NCBI RefSeq assembly: GCF_031178195.1
Contig: NZ_JAPSJL010000010.1
Coordinates: 38,126 to 102,125 of the forward strand
Source of the DNA: Zhihengliuella sp.
Lineage (GTDB): Bacteria > Actinomycetota > Actinomycetes > Actinomycetales > Micrococcaceae
Reading direction: 5' to 3'
Length of the DNA stretch: 64,000 nucleotides
Below the pieces are notes generated by a model, which did no database searches, was not told the DNA's origin, and saw only the letters and a program-made list of their open reading frames with translations. This document shows positions 17,244 to 28,370 of the stretch, one piece after another (position 1 is the first letter of the stretch; each line of letters begins with the position of its first letter). The translations under genes were made by a program, and so were the position numbers.

Positions 17244-19753
17244 TGACCCTCGCCTGGGCGAACGTGCGCAGCTACGCGCGCCGCTACATCGCCGTCGTGC
17301 TGGCCGTCATGATCGGTACGGCGTTCCTCGCCGCGACCCTCATGGTGGGCTCGAGTGCCACGGCGTCCCTCCAGCAGTCGATCGGCGCCGGTTACAAGCA
17401 CGCCGACCTGATCGCCTCCGTGGACTTCGACGCCTACACCGGCGAGGTCCCTGACGCGCCCTACAACCCCGGCATCCTCGCCGAGGTGGAGGGACTGGAC
17501 TCCGTCCGCGACGTCCAATCGGACCTCAGCGCGGGTGCCCGGCTCGGCTCGGGCAACTCGACCTTCCAGTCCAGGCTGCACAGCGTGCCGGACACCCCCG
17601 ACTTCCGCAGCACCGAGCTCGCGGAAGGAGAGTTCCCGGACTCGCCCCACGAGCTGACGGTGGACACCGCGACGGCGGAGCGCGCCGGGATCGACGTCGG
17701 GGACACCGTCTCCCTCGCGATTCCGACCGGGGAGCAGGAGCCGGCCCCGGTCGCTTACCGGGTGACAGGTCTGACCGAGGTCAGCGCCAACCCGGCCATG
17801 GGCGCCTTCACGGAGGTGGTCGTGACGCCGGCGAGCCTCCAGGAGGCGCTCGGCGGGGCGACCGGCGCCAACTCATTCCAGCTCAAACTGGCCGAGGGCG
17901 TCGACGCCGGTGCAACGGCCGACGAGGTAGCCGGCGTGCTCCGCGCCGCCGGCGTGGAGCACCCGCAGGTCCTCACCGCAGCCGAGCAGACCGTCCAGGA
18001 CGTCGCGTCGCTCTCCGGCGGCTCCGACCAGCTGACTGTGGTGCTCCTGGTCTTCGCCCTAGTGGCGCTCGTGGTCACCGGCCTGGTGGTCACCAACACG
18101 TTCTCCGTCCTGGTCACCCAGCGCACCCGCGAGCTGGCGCTGCTGCGCACCCTGGGCGCGGCCCGCCGCCAGATCCGCGGTGCGGTGGTGCTCGAGTCCG
18201 TCATCATCGGCGTCGTCGCCTCGGCGCTCGGCGTGCTGCTGGCCATCGGCGTGATGTCCGGTCTCATCGCCTACGTGGCGACCCTGCCCGGCACGGCGTT
18301 CGCGGTGCTCTCCGTCCCCGCCTCGAGCGTTCTCATCGGCCTTGGCGTCGGCACCGCCATGACGATCCTGGCCGCCTGGATTCCGGCCCGCCAGGCCACC
18401 CGCGTGGCTCCACTGGCTGCGCTCCGCCCGGCCGACGGCGCCTCCGTGCGCAACCGTGCCGGCAGGGCCCGGCTCGTCCTCGGCGGGCTCGGCGTGCTCC
18501 TCGGCGCCGCGCTCCTGGCCTTCGGCGCGGTCAACGCGAACCTCCTGGTCTCCTTCGCGGGCGGATTCGTCTCCTTCATCGGCATCCTGATGATCGGCTC
18601 GCTGTTCCTGCCGCCCGCCGTCTCGGCGGTGGGCCGCCTGGTCTCCGGTACGGGTGTGCCGGCCAAGCTCGCCGCCCTGAACTCCGTGCGGAACCCGGGC
18701 CGGACCACGGCCACGGCCACGGCGCTGCTGATCGGCGTCACCCTGGTCTCGATGATCCTCGTCGGGGCACAGTCCGCGAAGGCGACGTTCGACCAGGGCC
18801 TGGCCGGAGAGTACCCCGTGGACGTCACGGTCCAGCACGACGGCGTCGCGGCCCCCTTCGGTGCCGACGCCGCGGACCGCCTGACGGCCGTCGACGGCGT
18901 CGAGCACGCCGTCCGGCTCGTTCCCGTGGCCGACTCCGAGTACGGCACTGTCTACGCCGCCGATCCCGAGGCCCTAGGCGCGGTTCTGAACGATCCGTCG
19001 CTGGTCCCGGCCGAGGGCGAGATCCTGCTGCCGGACACCGCCTTCGACGAGACGGTCGTGAAGGAGGCCACCGTCGCCGGCGACTCCTTGACCGTGCGCC
19101 CCACCGACGTCGATGCCTTCGTCCCGCTCGTCACCGCGAACACGGCCGCGAGCTGGGATACGGCGGTCACCGTCGCTGGGCAGCCCTCCCCGGCTGACCT
19201 GCCGGCGATCCTCTGGGCGGATGCGAGCGACTCGCTCGATGTCGCCGGGGCCCAGGAGCTGCAGAGCATCATCGCCGCGGCACTCGGTGTGGAGGACTAC
19301 TCCGTGGGCGGCGGGCTCATCGAGCGGCAGATGTTCACCACGGTGATCGACATGCTGCTCATGGTGGTCACCGGCCTCCTGGCCGTCGCCGTGCTGATCG
19401 CGCTGATCGGCGTGGCGAACACGCTGAGCCTGTCCATTCTGGAGCGCACCCGGGAGAACTCCCTGCTGCGCGCCCTCGGTCTAACCACCCGTCAGCTGCG
19501 CGGCATGCTGGCACTGGAGGCGGTCCTGATCGCTGGCGTGGCCGCCCTCATCGGCCTCGGCCTCGGCACGGCCTACGGGCTGCTCGGCACGCAGTCCGCG
19601 CTCGGCTTCCTCACCCAGGTGATCGTGGACCTCCCGTGGGTCCAGCTGGCGGCCGTCCTGGCCGTGGCGGTCTGCGCCGGACTGCTGGCCTCCGTGGTCC
19701 CGGCACGCCGAGCCGCCCGCCTCTCGCCGGTGGCGGGCCTCGCCACCGAGTAA
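17240..19753 (+). CDS. ABC transporter permease with two FtsX domains
   Basis: Membrane partner of the preceding ATPase, 837 residues from ATG 17240 (MMTLAWANVRSYARRYIAVV). It starts with one transmembrane helix and a large extracellular MacB-like region (residues ~40-260), then three helices of the first FtsX domain (~265-385, ending ...PARQATRVAPLAALRP). A second helix/extracellular/FtsX unit follows, ending PARRAARLSPVAGLATE. This duplicated 4+4 helix plan is typical of single-gene FtsX-type permeases in Actinobacteria. A strong bidirectional terminator follows at 19851-19895. A neighbouring kinase/regulator pair (12035-13926) could control it, though two genes intervene. Confidence 0.92.
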   Translation: MMTLAWANVRSYARRYIAVVLAVMIGTAFLAATLMVGSSATASLQQSIGAGYKHADLIASVDFDAYTGEVPDAPYNPGILAEVEGLDSVRDVQSDLSAGARLGSGNSTFQSRLHSVPDTPDFRSTELAEGEFPDSPHELTVDTATAERAGIDVGDTVSLAIPTGEQEPAPVAYRVTGLTEVSANPAMGAFTEVVVTPASLQEALGGATGANSFQLKLAEGVDAGATADEVAGVLRAAGVEHPQVLTAAEQTVQDVASLSGGSDQLTVVLLVFALVALVVTGLVVTNTFSVLVTQRTRELALLRTLGAARRQIRGAVVLESVIIGVVASALGVLLAIGVMSGLIAYVATLPGTAFAVLSVPASSVLIGLGVGTAMTILAAWIPARQATRVAPLAALRPADGASVRNRAGRARLVLGGLGVLLGAALLAFGAVNANLLVSFAGGFVSFIGILMIGSLFLPPAVSAVGRLVSGTGVPAKLAALNSVRNPGRTTATATALLIGVTLVSMILVGAQSAKATFDQGLAGEYPVDVTVQHDGVAAPFGADAADRLTAVDGVEHAVRLVPVADSEYGTVYAADPEALGAVLNDPSLVPAEGEILLPDTAFDETVVKEATVAGDSLTVRPTDVDAFVPLVTANTAASWDTAVTVAGQPSPADLPAILWADASDSLDVAGAQELQSIIAAALGVEDYSVGGGLIERQMFTTVIDMLLMVVTGLLAVAVLIALIGVANTLSLSILERTRENSLLRALGLTTRQLRGMLALEAVLIAGVAALIGLGLGTAYGLLGTQSALGFLTQVIVDLPWVQLAAVLAVAVCAGLLASVVPARRAARLSPVAGLATE

Positions 19754-19850
19754 CGGCAGAGCGTGGCGTGGCCCCCGCGCACTCCGTGCCGGGGCCACGC
19801 CTGCACACTCGGCTGAGAACCGGGGACGGCGCCCAGAGCAGGCGCAGAGA

Positions 19851-19895
19851 ACAGAGGACGACGGCGGTAGGGAACCTACCGCCGTCGTCCTCTGT
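19851..19895. terminator. Bidirectional terminator between convergent permease and metG
   Basis: Perfect 21-bp inverted repeat: arms 19851-19871 and 19875-19895, beginning ACAGAGGACG, with a 3-base GAA loop. It sits between the stop of the permease (19753) and the stop of metG (19977) and can serve both convergent transcripts. Confidence 0.9.
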
Positions 19896-19976
19896 CATGT
19901 GCGCTCTGTCATGTGCCCTCTGTCAGGGGCTGGGCTCAGCGCGCCGCAGTCCCGCGCGATCGCGTGTCCGGTCAGC

Positions 19977-21533
19977 TCAGGCCGCGGGTTCCTCGTAGCG
20001 CGGGAAGACCGGCGCCGGGTCCGGCAGCTCGGTGCCCGGCTCGAGCGGCATGTCAAACGCCGCGAACATGCGGGCGGCGCCCTCGGGCTGGCCGAGCACG
20101 TCGAGCAGCCGGCTGGCCGCCTCCGGCACGACCGGCTGGACCAGCAGCGCCACGCGCCGCACGACCTCCAGCGTCACGTACAGCACCGTGCCCATGCGAT
20201 CGACGTCGGTCTTGCGCAGCACCCACGGCGCCTGGTCCGCGAAGTAGGCGTTCGCCTCGCCCAGGACGTGCCAGACCGACTCGAGGGCCCGGCTGAACTC
20301 CTGGCGGCTGTAGAAATCACGGTTGGTCTCCAGGAGCCGGCCGGCCAGATCCAGAATCGCGCGGTCCGCGTCCGTGAACTCCCCGGGCTCGGGGACGCAC
20401 GAGGCGCAGTTCTTCTTGACCATGGACAGCGAGCGCTGCGCCAGGTTGCCGAGATTATTTGCCAGGTCCGAGTTGATGCGCCCGACGATCGCGTCGTGGC
20501 TGTAGCTGCCGTCTGCCCCGAACGGGACCTCGCGCAGGAAGAAGTAGCGCATCTGGTCCAGACCGTACTTCTCGACGAAGTCCGCGGGAGCCACGGTGTT
20601 GCCGAGGGACTTGGACATCTTGACGCCGTTGTTGTGCAGGAAGCCGTGGATCATGACGCGCTTGGGCAGCTCCAGTCCGGCGGACATGAGGAACGCGGGC
20701 CAGAAGATCGCGTGGAAGCGGGAGATGTCCTTGCCGATGACGTGGACGTCGGCGGGCCAGTACTTCCGGAAACTGGCCGACTCGACGTCCGGGAATCCTG
20801 CGCCGGTGAGGTAGTTGGTCAGCGCGTCCACCCACACGTACATCACGTGCTTCTCGTTGCCCGGGACGGGCACGCCCCAGTCGAACGTGGTGCGCGAGAT
20901 CGAGAGATCATCCAAGCCGCGCTCCACGAAGCGGATGACCTCGTTGAACCGGGAACGGGGCGCGCCGAAGTCCGGCTGGCTGCGGTAGAGGTCCAGCAGC
21001 TTGTCCTGGTACGCGGAGAGCCGGAAGAAGTAGGACTCCTCCTCCGTCCAGGTCACCTCGGTGTCCGTCTCCTTGGCGTAGCGGACGCCGTCCTCGCGGA
21101 CCTCGGTGTCCTCCTCGGAGTGGAAGGCCTCGTCCCGGACGGAGTACCACCCGGCGTACTTGTCCAGGTAGATGTCCCCGTTGGCCTCCATGCGCCGCCA
21201 GATCTCCTGGGCGGCGTCGATGTGGTCCGGATCCGTGGTGCGGATGAAGCGGTCGTAACTGGTGCCGAGCTCGTCGTTCATCTGCTGGAAGGCGTCGGAG
21301 TTGCGCTGGGCGAGCTCCCGCGGGGAGAGTCCCATCCGCTGGGCCGTCTGCAGCATCTTCTGGCCGTGCTCGTCGGTACCCGTCATGAAGAAGACGTCGT
21401 GCCCGTCGAGCCGCTTGAACCGGGCCATGGCGTCCGTGGCGATGACCTCGTAGGCGTGGCCGATATGGGGCTCGCCATTGGGGTAGGAGATCGCCGTGGT
21501 GATGTAGAAGGGGGGCTGCTCGGTGGAAGTCAC
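19977..21533 (-). CDS. metG: Methionyl-tRNA synthetase
   Basis: Charges initiator and elongator tRNA-Met. The chosen start is GTG 21533 ([20 protein letters not shown]), because the frame upstream has no family similarity; this gives 518 residues. HIGH is at 23-26 (GEPHIGHAY) and KMSKS at ~305-309 ([11 protein letters not shown]). The connective-peptide region around [19 protein letters not shown] has no zinc-binding cysteines, so this is the short zinc-less form, and there is no C-terminal tRNA-binding extension. Monocistronic: terminators lie on both sides (19851-19895 and 21591-21629). Confidence 0.95.
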   Translation of the reverse strand: MTSTEQPPFYITTAISYPNGEPHIGHAYEVIATDAMARFKRLDGHDVFFMTGTDEHGQKMLQTAQRMGLSPRELAQRNSDAFQQMNDELGTSYDRFIRTTDPDHIDAAQEIWRRMEANGDIYLDKYAGWYSVRDEAFHSEEDTEVREDGVRYAKETDTEVTWTEEESYFFRLSAYQDKLLDLYRSQPDFGAPRSRFNEVIRFVERGLDDLSISRTTFDWGVPVPGNEKHVMYVWVDALTNYLTGAGFPDVESASFRKYWPADVHVIGKDISRFHAIFWPAFLMSAGLELPKRVMIHGFLHNNGVKMSKSLGNTVAPADFVEKYGLDQMRYFFLREVPFGADGSYSHDAIVGRINSDLANNLGNLAQRSLSMVKKNCASCVPEPGEFTDADRAILDLAGRLLETNRDFYSRQEFSRALESVWHVLGEANAYFADQAPWVLRKTDVDRMGTVLYVTLEVVRRVALLVQPVVPEAASRLLDVLGQPEGAARMFAAFDMPLEPGTELPDPAPVFPRYEEPAA

Positions 21534-21590
21534 CCAAGAGAATTTACCGCATGGACGGCGGTTCCCCGGCGGTGCGCGGCCGGCTGTGAA

Positions 21591-21629
21591 GAGAGCCGGC
21601 ACCGCGTCGTCGACGCCGTGCCGGCTCTC
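21591..21629 (-). terminator. Second hairpin downstream of the CWB2 gene
   Basis: Arms GAGAGCCGGCAC (21591-21602) and its exact complement (21618-21629) with a 15-base loop. With the hairpin at 21672-21700 it forms a tandem terminator for the minus-strand CWB2 gene before metG. Confidence 0.65.
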
Positions 21630-21671
21630 GCCGTTCGTCTCTCGGCTCCCACCGTCAGAATGGGCGCCAGC

Positions 21672-21700
21672 GCCTCCCCGGCACCGCCGTGCGGGGAGGC
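21672..21700 (-). terminator. Terminator of the CWB2 gene
   Basis: Arms GCCTCCCCG (21672-21680) and complement (21692-21700), 11-base loop, 14 bases after the stop codon at 21715. Confidence 0.65.
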
Positions 21701-21714
21701 ACCCCTGCTGTAGA

Positions 21715-22767
21715 TCAGCAGGACTCGAGATTCGCCACCTTCTGCGAGAGCACGCCCTCGCCGCCCAGCAGGGTCACCAGTTCGACGCCGGCGTCCGCAT
21801 GCAGGATGTCCTTCAGCGAGGCCGCGGGAACGCACGTAGGACGCGAGAGGTAGATCGGCGTAGCGTGCCAGCCCGCCGAGGCAGCTCCGGCCAGAGCATC
21901 GGGGTAGTTCATACCCGTCGCGAGCATCACCTCGCGCGAGATGCCGAGCAGCTCCCGATTCACGAGGAGGTTGGTGTGGTAGCGGTCCTTGCCCGAGTAG
22001 CGGAAGGTGTCGATGCCGTCGGCCTCGAGTCCGGATTGGAACCCAGCGGAGATGACACCGTTGCCACCCACCAGGGACGCTTGGAAGATCCCGAGCTCGT
22101 CCAGGAGGGCGACCGTCTCCGCGTCGGGGCTCGTGCTGGTTCCCCGGACGAGAACCACGGGCACCTCGAGCGCACCGGCGAGGGGCGCTGCGGACAGGGC
22201 ATCGGGGTAGTCGAGGCCGGTGGCCAGGTAAGCCTCCTCGGCGCCCTCCGGGAAGACGGAGCGGGCGATGTTCGCGGCCGTCTCGTACCGGTTGTCGCCG
22301 CCGACGCGCTCCACGGCCTTCTCTCCGACGATTCCTGCGACGGAGTCCGCCACGGTTTGGCTGACGGCACCTTCGCCGCCCACGAGGACTACCTTGTACG
22401 GCGCGAGGCGCTTGATCTCCTCGGCGACCGTGGGGTCCAGCGCGCCGGCGGGCGTCAACAGCACAGGTCCGCCCTCCGTGGCCGCCGCCGGACCGGCGAC
22501 CAGTGCATCGGCGAAGTCGTGTGCCGTCGCCAGGTAGACGACGCTGGAGCCCCCGGGGAAGTAGGTCTTGGAGATCTCCACGGACGTCTTCATGCGGTTG
22601 CTCCCGCCAAGCCGGTCGACCTCGACACCCGGCGGCACAGCGGCCGGCTGGGCGGCGGATGCCGCCGGCACGGCCGTGGCCGTCAGGGCGGCGGCGAGAA
22701 GACCGGCGGCGACGGTTCGGCGGACGCGGGCGCGCCCGGAAGCGGGCGCGGAGGAAGTCAAGGACAT
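21715..22767 (-). CDS. Secreted cell-wall-binding protein with three CWB2 repeats
   Basis: Secreted 350-residue protein. The signal peptide (residues 1-39: basic start, then [21 protein letters not shown]) is followed only by three cell-wall-binding type 2 (CWB2) repeats. Their starts are visible as [34 protein letters not shown] and [16 protein letters not shown], each followed by a YLATA..FADAL / [12 protein letters not shown] / [12 protein letters not shown] element and a [15 protein letters not shown] turn. Three such repeats make a trimeric anionic-polymer binder in clostridial S-layer proteins. With no catalytic domain, it may be a wall-associated scaffold. A late PTCVP cysteine and the terminal Cys could form a disulfide. 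The serA-side gap of ~200 bases carries its promoter but no clear -10/-35. Confidence 0.9.
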   Translation of the reverse strand: MSLTSSAPASGRARVRRTVAAGLLAAALTATAVPAASAAQPAAVPPGVEVDRLGGSNRMKTSVEISKTYFPGGSSVVYLATAHDFADALVAGPAAATEGGPVLLTPAGALDPTVAEEIKRLAPYKVVLVGGEGAVSQTVADSVAGIVGEKAVERVGGDNRYETAANIARSVFPEGAEEAYLATGLDYPDALSAAPLAGALEVPVVLVRGTSTSPDAETVALLDELGIFQASLVGGNGVISAGFQSGLEADGIDTFRYSGKDRYHTNLLVNRELLGISREVMLATGMNYPDALAGAASAGWHATPIYLSRPTCVPAASLKDILHADAGVELVTLLGGEGVLSQKVANLESC

Positions 22768-22898
22768 AAGAGTCCCCTTCGTGAATGCACCTGATGAGTG
22801 CGAGCGAGAGTCACCCGAAATGGTGTGATGAGCAGAAAGATACCACCCGGAGCAACCGTTTCAGCGGCCGATGCAGAAACGTTGTAGAACAACGGTAC

Positions 22899-22940
22899 GG
22901 GGCGCCACCTCCGCGGCCGCAGCCGCGTGGGTGACGCCCC
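22899..22940 (-). terminator. serA terminator
   Basis: Arms GGGGCGCCACC (22899-22909) and GGGTGACGCCCC (22929-22940), complementary with one bulged A, 34 bases after the serA stop on the minus strand. Confidence 0.65.
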
Positions 22941-22973
22941 GCCGTCGTCCTGTACGGGCCGGGCCCGCCGGCG

Positions 22974-24569
22974 TCAGTCCGTCAGGTCGACCTCGCGCGC
23001 GAACGTCGCTCCGACGGTGGTGCGCACCTGCTCGAGGGTTCCCTCCGGGAGCGCGTCGTCCACGGTGAGGATCGCGAGCGCCTCGGCGCTGTCCGCGCTC
23101 GGCGAGACCTGCATGCCCACGATGTTGACGCCACGCTCCCCGAGGACGGCGCCGAGGGCGCCGACGACGCCCGGGCGGTCCTCGTAGCGCAGGACCACGA
23201 GGTGCTCGGCGATCGGGATCTCGATCTCGTAGCCGTCGATGCCGACGAGCTTCTCGATCTGCTTCGGGCCGGTCAGGGTGCCCGAGACGGCGAGGACCTT
23301 GCCGTCGCTGGTGGCACCGCGCAGATTCAGGACATTGCGGTACTCCGGGGAGTCGCTGGTGGTGATCAGGCGCGCCGCGACACCGCGCTGCTCGGCGAGC
23401 ACGGGGGCGTTCACGTAGGACACCTGCTCCGAGACGACGTCGGTGAAGATGCCCTTGAGGGCGGCCAGCTCGAGCGCCTTGACGTCGAGGCTGGCGATCT
23501 CGCCGGCGACCTCGATGTCGAGGCTGACCAGCGAGTCCTCGGTGAGCGCCGTGAAGATCCGGCCGAGCTTCTCGATCAGCGGGATGCCCGGGCGGACATT
23601 CTCGTCGATGACGCCGCCGGCGACGTTCACGGCGTCGGGCACGAGCTCGCCGGCCAGCGCCAGGCGCACGGACTTGGCGACCGAGATGCCGGCCTTCTCC
23701 TGGGCCTCCTCGGTGGAGGCGCCCAGGTGCGGGGTGACCACGACGTTCTCGAACTCGAAGAACGGCAGATCGGTGCTGGGCTCGTTGACGAACACGTCGA
23801 TGCCGGCACCGGCGATCTGGCCCTCCTTCAGCGCCGTGTAGAGGGCCTCCTCGTCGACGAGGCCGCCGCGGGCCACGTTGACGACATAGGCGGAATCCTT
23901 CATCTTCGCGAAGGCGTCGGCCCCGAGCATGCCGAGGGTCTCGGGGGTCTTCGGCATGTGGATGGTGATGAAATCGCTGGCGGCGAGGAGCTCGTCGAGA
24001 TCCATCAGCTGCACGCCGAGCTGCTGGGCCCGGGCGGCGGTGACGTAGGGGTCGTAGGCGGCGACCTTCATGCCGAAACCCTGCAGACGGGCGGCAACGA
24101 GGGCACCGATCCGGCCGAGGCCGATGATGCCGGCCGTCTTCTCGTAGAGCTCGACGCCGGCGTACTTGGAACGCTTCCACTCACCGTTCTTCAGGGCGCC
24201 ATTGGCCGCCGGGATGCGCCGCGCGAGGGAGACGATGTGCCCCACCGTGAGCTCGGCGGCCGAGATGATGTTCGACGTCGGGGCGTTGACGACCATGACG
24301 CCGGCCTGGGTGGCCGACTTGATGTCCACGTTGTCCAGGCCCACGCCGGCGCGGGCGATGACCTTGAGGTTTCTTGCCGCCGCGATGGCCTCGGCGTCCA
24401 CCTTGGTGGCGGAGCGGACCAGGATGGCGTCCACGTCGGCGATGGCCTCGAGCAGCTGAGATCGATCGGCACCGTTGGTCTGGCGGATCTCGAAGTCCGG
24501 ACCGAGGGCCTCGACTGTTGCGGGCGAGAGCTCTTCGGCGAGCAGAACGACGGGCTTGTTCTCTGACAC
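22974..24569 (-). CDS. serA: D-3-phosphoglycerate dehydrogenase
   Basis: First step of serine synthesis: NAD-dependent oxidation of 3-phosphoglycerate. The 531-residue form with an extra intervening domain is typical of Actinobacteria (type 1, as in Mycobacterium). The start is GTG 24569 (VSENKPVVLLAEEL), with AGAAGGTG upstream. Motifs: NAD fold AGIIGLGRIGALVAARL (~147-163), ARGGLVDEEAL, catalytic Glu in FVNEPSTDLPFFEFENVVVTPHLGAST (catalytic His), an allosteric substrate-binding region around GEIASLDVKALELAALKG, and a C-terminal ACT domain (~455-531, YEDRPGVVGALGAVLGERGVNI) for serine feedback. It lies between two CWB2 genes, on its own transcript. Confidence 0.96.
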   Translation of the reverse strand: MSENKPVVLLAEELSPATVEALGPDFEIRQTNGADRSQLLEAIADVDAILVRSATKVDAEAIAAARNLKVIARAGVGLDNVDIKSATQAGVMVVNAPTSNIISAAELTVGHIVSLARRIPAANGALKNGEWKRSKYAGVELYEKTAGIIGLGRIGALVAARLQGFGMKVAAYDPYVTAARAQQLGVQLMDLDELLAASDFITIHMPKTPETLGMLGADAFAKMKDSAYVVNVARGGLVDEEALYTALKEGQIAGAGIDVFVNEPSTDLPFFEFENVVVTPHLGASTEEAQEKAGISVAKSVRLALAGELVPDAVNVAGGVIDENVRPGIPLIEKLGRIFTALTEDSLVSLDIEVAGEIASLDVKALELAALKGIFTDVVSEQVSYVNAPVLAEQRGVAARLITTSDSPEYRNVLNLRGATSDGKVLAVSGTLTGPKQIEKLVGIDGYEIEIPIAEHLVVLRYEDRPGVVGALGAVLGERGVNIVGMQVSPSADSAEALAILTVDDALPEGTLEQVRTTVGATFAREVDLTD

Positions 24570-24915
24570 TGCGGTGGCACCTTCTCTGAGTGTGGGATGC
24601 GGTCACGACCGGCGACCGGGCTGAGGGCACAGGTCTGCCGAATCTAGGCTATGCGGGGGCCGCCCCGCCTCCGAACCCCGCTCCGCACTGTTACAGGTCG
24701 GCAGTCTCCGCCGCGCAGCCCACCGCCGCCATGGCGCGCCGGCCCTTCCCTTTACCTGCACCATTCCTTAGTCTTCCGGTGGGTGAATCCCCACGCCCGC
24801 CATGGCGGGTGCCACATGCCGACGCGCCGTACCGAGGACCATTCCGAGGCGGCTTGCAGGCAGAATAAAGGTTGTGGCCATCGCCACTCCCTTCGTCTAT
24901 CTCTGGAGTCTCCCC
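24570..24915. other. 346-base divergent intergenic region, serA / amidase
   Basis: No gene is seen. It must hold promoters for both serA (minus) and the amidase (plus). The visible structure is a perfect 14-bp palindrome CCCGCCATGGCGGG at 24796-24809, preceded by GGGTGAATC (24781-24789). The pair could fold in the amidase 5' leader, which continues as CCACATGCCGACGCG. No convincing -10/-35 was found. Confidence 0.5.
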
Positions 24916-27180
24916 ATGGCGCCTCAGAACGCCACCTCCGGCCCGCCCGCCACCCGCGGACCGCTCCTGTCCCTCGCGACCGCCGCACTGACCGCAGCGC
25001 TCTCCGTCTCGCTGGCGATGGCCGGCGCAGCGCCGGCTCCCGCCGCTTCGCCGTCCGCTCCCCTGCCCTCTCCCTCGGCCCCGGCGTCCGAGGGCGACGG
25101 CACACCCGTTGCGCCCGCCGAAGGCGCGCCGGATGTCCCGGACCCGGCGGCCGTCGAGGCCGAACTGCCCGATGGGCCCGCGAATCCGCAGGCCGAGGTC
25201 CACGCGGCCGTCGAGGAAGTGGCCGCGCGGGCGGTCGCCTCACTCGACCTCGATCCTGCGCAGGCCTCCGTCGTCGGCGCGACCTGGCAGGGCCCGAACC
25301 CGGAGGCCGAGTACCGGGCCAGGGTCGACGGCGAGTGGAGCGAGTGGCAGGAGCTGCCCGACGACGACGCCGACTCCGGTACCGGCGCCGCACAGCCGCA
25401 AGAGGCGGGGTCCTCCGACCCCGTGGCCCTCGTCCGGGCCACCGCCGTCGAGGCCCGCGCCACCAACCCGGACTTCGGCTCCGAGCTGGAGCTCGTGGCC
25501 TACTCCTCCCCCGAGACCGCGGTCGACCGCGAGATCACCGAGGGCAAGGGCGGCACCGACTCCCCCTCGCCGGCGGTCGAGCCCGCCGCGGAGCCTACGG
25601 CGACCGCGACGGCGATGGAGACGCTCGCCGTCGAACGCGCCGCCGTGCGGACCGCGCCCAGCTCCTCCAGCAGTGTCCTCAACCGGGTCATCACGCGCTC
25701 GTCCTGGGGCGCCGCCGCACCCGTGTGCGATCTCGGCAACAGCGAGCGCAAGTACGCCACGATCATCCACCACACCGCCGGCACCAACAGCTACACGGTC
25801 TCCCAGGTGCCGGGGATCCTGCGCGGCATCCAGCGCTTCCACATGGCCAAGGACCCCACCTGGTGCGACATCGGCTACCACATGCTCGTGGACAAGTGGG
25901 GCAACATCTACGAGGGCCGCGGCGGTGGACTGGGCGTCTCCCGCGTCGCGACCCACGCCGCGGGCTGGAACAGCGACACGTTCGGCGTTTCCGTCATGGG
26001 CGACTACACCAACGCCAAGCCCTCGTCCGATGTGGTCCGTTCCCTGCAGCAGATCGCCGGCTGGCAGGCGGCCTACTGGGGCTACGACCCCACCGGGACG
26101 GTGCGGCTCGTGGCCGGCCGCGGCAGTCAGAAGCACGACGACGGCGCCACGGTGACACTCCCCCGCGTCTTCGGGCACCGCGACGTCGGCTACACCACCT
26201 GTCCGGGCCTGATCTACAACTACCTCGGAACCGTGCGCACGGGCGCGAAGGCCTGGATGCCCAACGAGGCGTCCGGCCAGACGGGCGTCGGGGCCTACCG
26301 GATCGCAGGCGACGACCGCTACACGACCTCCGTGGCGGCGTCGAAGCAGGCCTACCCGAGCGGCGCCCGCACGGTGTACGTCGCCACCGGGGCGGACTAC
26401 GCCGATGCGCTCGTCGCGGCCCCGGCCGCTGCGCGACAGGGCGCCCCGCTGCTCCTGACCCGCCCGGGTGGGCTGCCCGGCCCCATCGCCGCCGAGGTGG
26501 ACCGGCTGAACCCGCGGAAGATCGTCGTGGTCGGCGGGACCGGGGCCATATCCAATACGGTGGTGAGCCAGCTCAAGCGCTACACGTCGAACGTCGTGCG
26601 GCACGGCGGCGACGATCGGTACTCGACGGCGGCCGCCGTCGTGCGTGGTGCCTTCCCCTCGGCCTCGCGCGCCTACATCGCGACCGGGCTCGACTACCCG
26701 GACGCTCTCGCCGCCTCGGCGCTGGCAGGCTCATATGGCGCGATCGTCATGCTGGTCCCCGGCAGGGACTCCACGGCGAACGCGGAGACCCAGCAGGTCC
26801 TGCGTGGCCTCGGCGTGGACAAGGCAGTCATCGTCGGCGGGCCGGCCGTGGTCTCCAGCGGCATCGCCACCTCGCTGCGCGCCTACTCCCCCAGCCGCGT
26901 GTACGGCAGCAACCGGTACGAGACCGCGCGGAAGCTGAACTCCGGGCTCGTGGACTACGCCTCCCGGGTCTACTTCGCCACCGGCCGGGACTTCCCGGAT
27001 GCACTCGCCGCGGCGGCGATCGCCGGCACGCGACGCGCCCCGCTGTACCTGACCCACCCCACGTGTGTACCGCTGGCGATCCGCACGGACATCGTGGAGT
27101 CGGACGTCGCCACCGCCACCATGGTCGGCGGCACCGGGGTGCTCACCAACGCCGTCGGACGGATGTCTCCCTGCTACTGA
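24916..27180 (+). CDS. N-acetylmuramoyl-L-alanine amidase with three CWB2 repeats
   Basis: Secreted peptidoglycan hydrolase cutting the bond between muramic acid and the stem peptide. It has 754 residues from ATG 24916, which follows GGAG at the right distance; upstream in-frame codons look non-coding. After a signal peptide (LLSLATAALTAALSVSLAMAGAAPAPAA region) comes an Ala/Pro/Glu-rich stretch of ~230 residues. The amidase_2/PGRP domain has the zinc ligand His in IIHHTAGTN (285-289), WCDIGYHMLVDKWGNIYEGRGGG, FGVSVMGDY, and the second zinc His/Cys area FGHRDVGYTTCPG. Three CWB2 repeats finish the protein (RIAGDDRYTTSVAAS, RHGGDDRYSTAAAVV, YGSNRYETARKLN), anchoring it to wall polymer. Monocistronic, ended by a 25-bp hairpin. 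Confidence 0.93.
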   Translation: MAPQNATSGPPATRGPLLSLATAALTAALSVSLAMAGAAPAPAASPSAPLPSPSAPASEGDGTPVAPAEGAPDVPDPAAVEAELPDGPANPQAEVHAAVEEVAARAVASLDLDPAQASVVGATWQGPNPEAEYRARVDGEWSEWQELPDDDADSGTGAAQPQEAGSSDPVALVRATAVEARATNPDFGSELELVAYSSPETAVDREITEGKGGTDSPSPAVEPAAEPTATATAMETLAVERAAVRTAPSSSSSVLNRVITRSSWGAAAPVCDLGNSERKYATIIHHTAGTNSYTVSQVPGILRGIQRFHMAKDPTWCDIGYHMLVDKWGNIYEGRGGGLGVSRVATHAAGWNSDTFGVSVMGDYTNAKPSSDVVRSLQQIAGWQAAYWGYDPTGTVRLVAGRGSQKHDDGATVTLPRVFGHRDVGYTTCPGLIYNYLGTVRTGAKAWMPNEASGQTGVGAYRIAGDDRYTTSVAASKQAYPSGARTVYVATGADYADALVAAPAAARQGAPLLLTRPGGLPGPIAAEVDRLNPRKIVVVGGTGAISNTVVSQLKRYTSNVVRHGGDDRYSTAAAVVRGAFPSASRAYIATGLDYPDALAASALAGSYGAIVMLVPGRDSTANAETQQVLRGLGVDKAVIVGGPAVVSSGIATSLRAYSPSRVYGSNRYETARKLNSGLVDYASRVYFATGRDFPDALAAAAIAGTRRAPLYLTHPTCVPLAIRTDIVESDVATATMVGGTGVLTNAVGRMSPCY

Positions 27181-27224
27181 CCTCCTCCACCGGCCGACCC
27201 CGTCGGGACATCGCGCCGGGTGCA

Positions 27225-27278
27225 CGAGAAGAGGGCTGGCCCCCGCTGCGGTAGCAGCGGGGGCCGGCCCTCTTCTCG
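27225..27278. terminator. Bidirectional terminator between amidase and ilvC
   Basis: Arms 27225-27249 and 27254-27278 (CGAGAAGAGGGC… and its complement) pair over 25 bp with a single G·T, loop GGTA. It serves the convergent amidase and ilvC transcripts. Confidence 0.9.
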
Positions 27279-27311
27279 CTCCGGACGGTTCATCCGTCCC
27301 GGACCCGGGGA

Positions 27312-28370
<1,059 letters not shown>

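Noticed and set aside
24781..24830. ydaO (c-di-AMP) riboswitch-like string GGGTGAATC before the amidase
   Set aside because: The string matches one conserved piece, but the preceding GGGGAACC and the later GCTAACCTCGTAGGC-type segment are absent, so a full aptamer cannot be supported.
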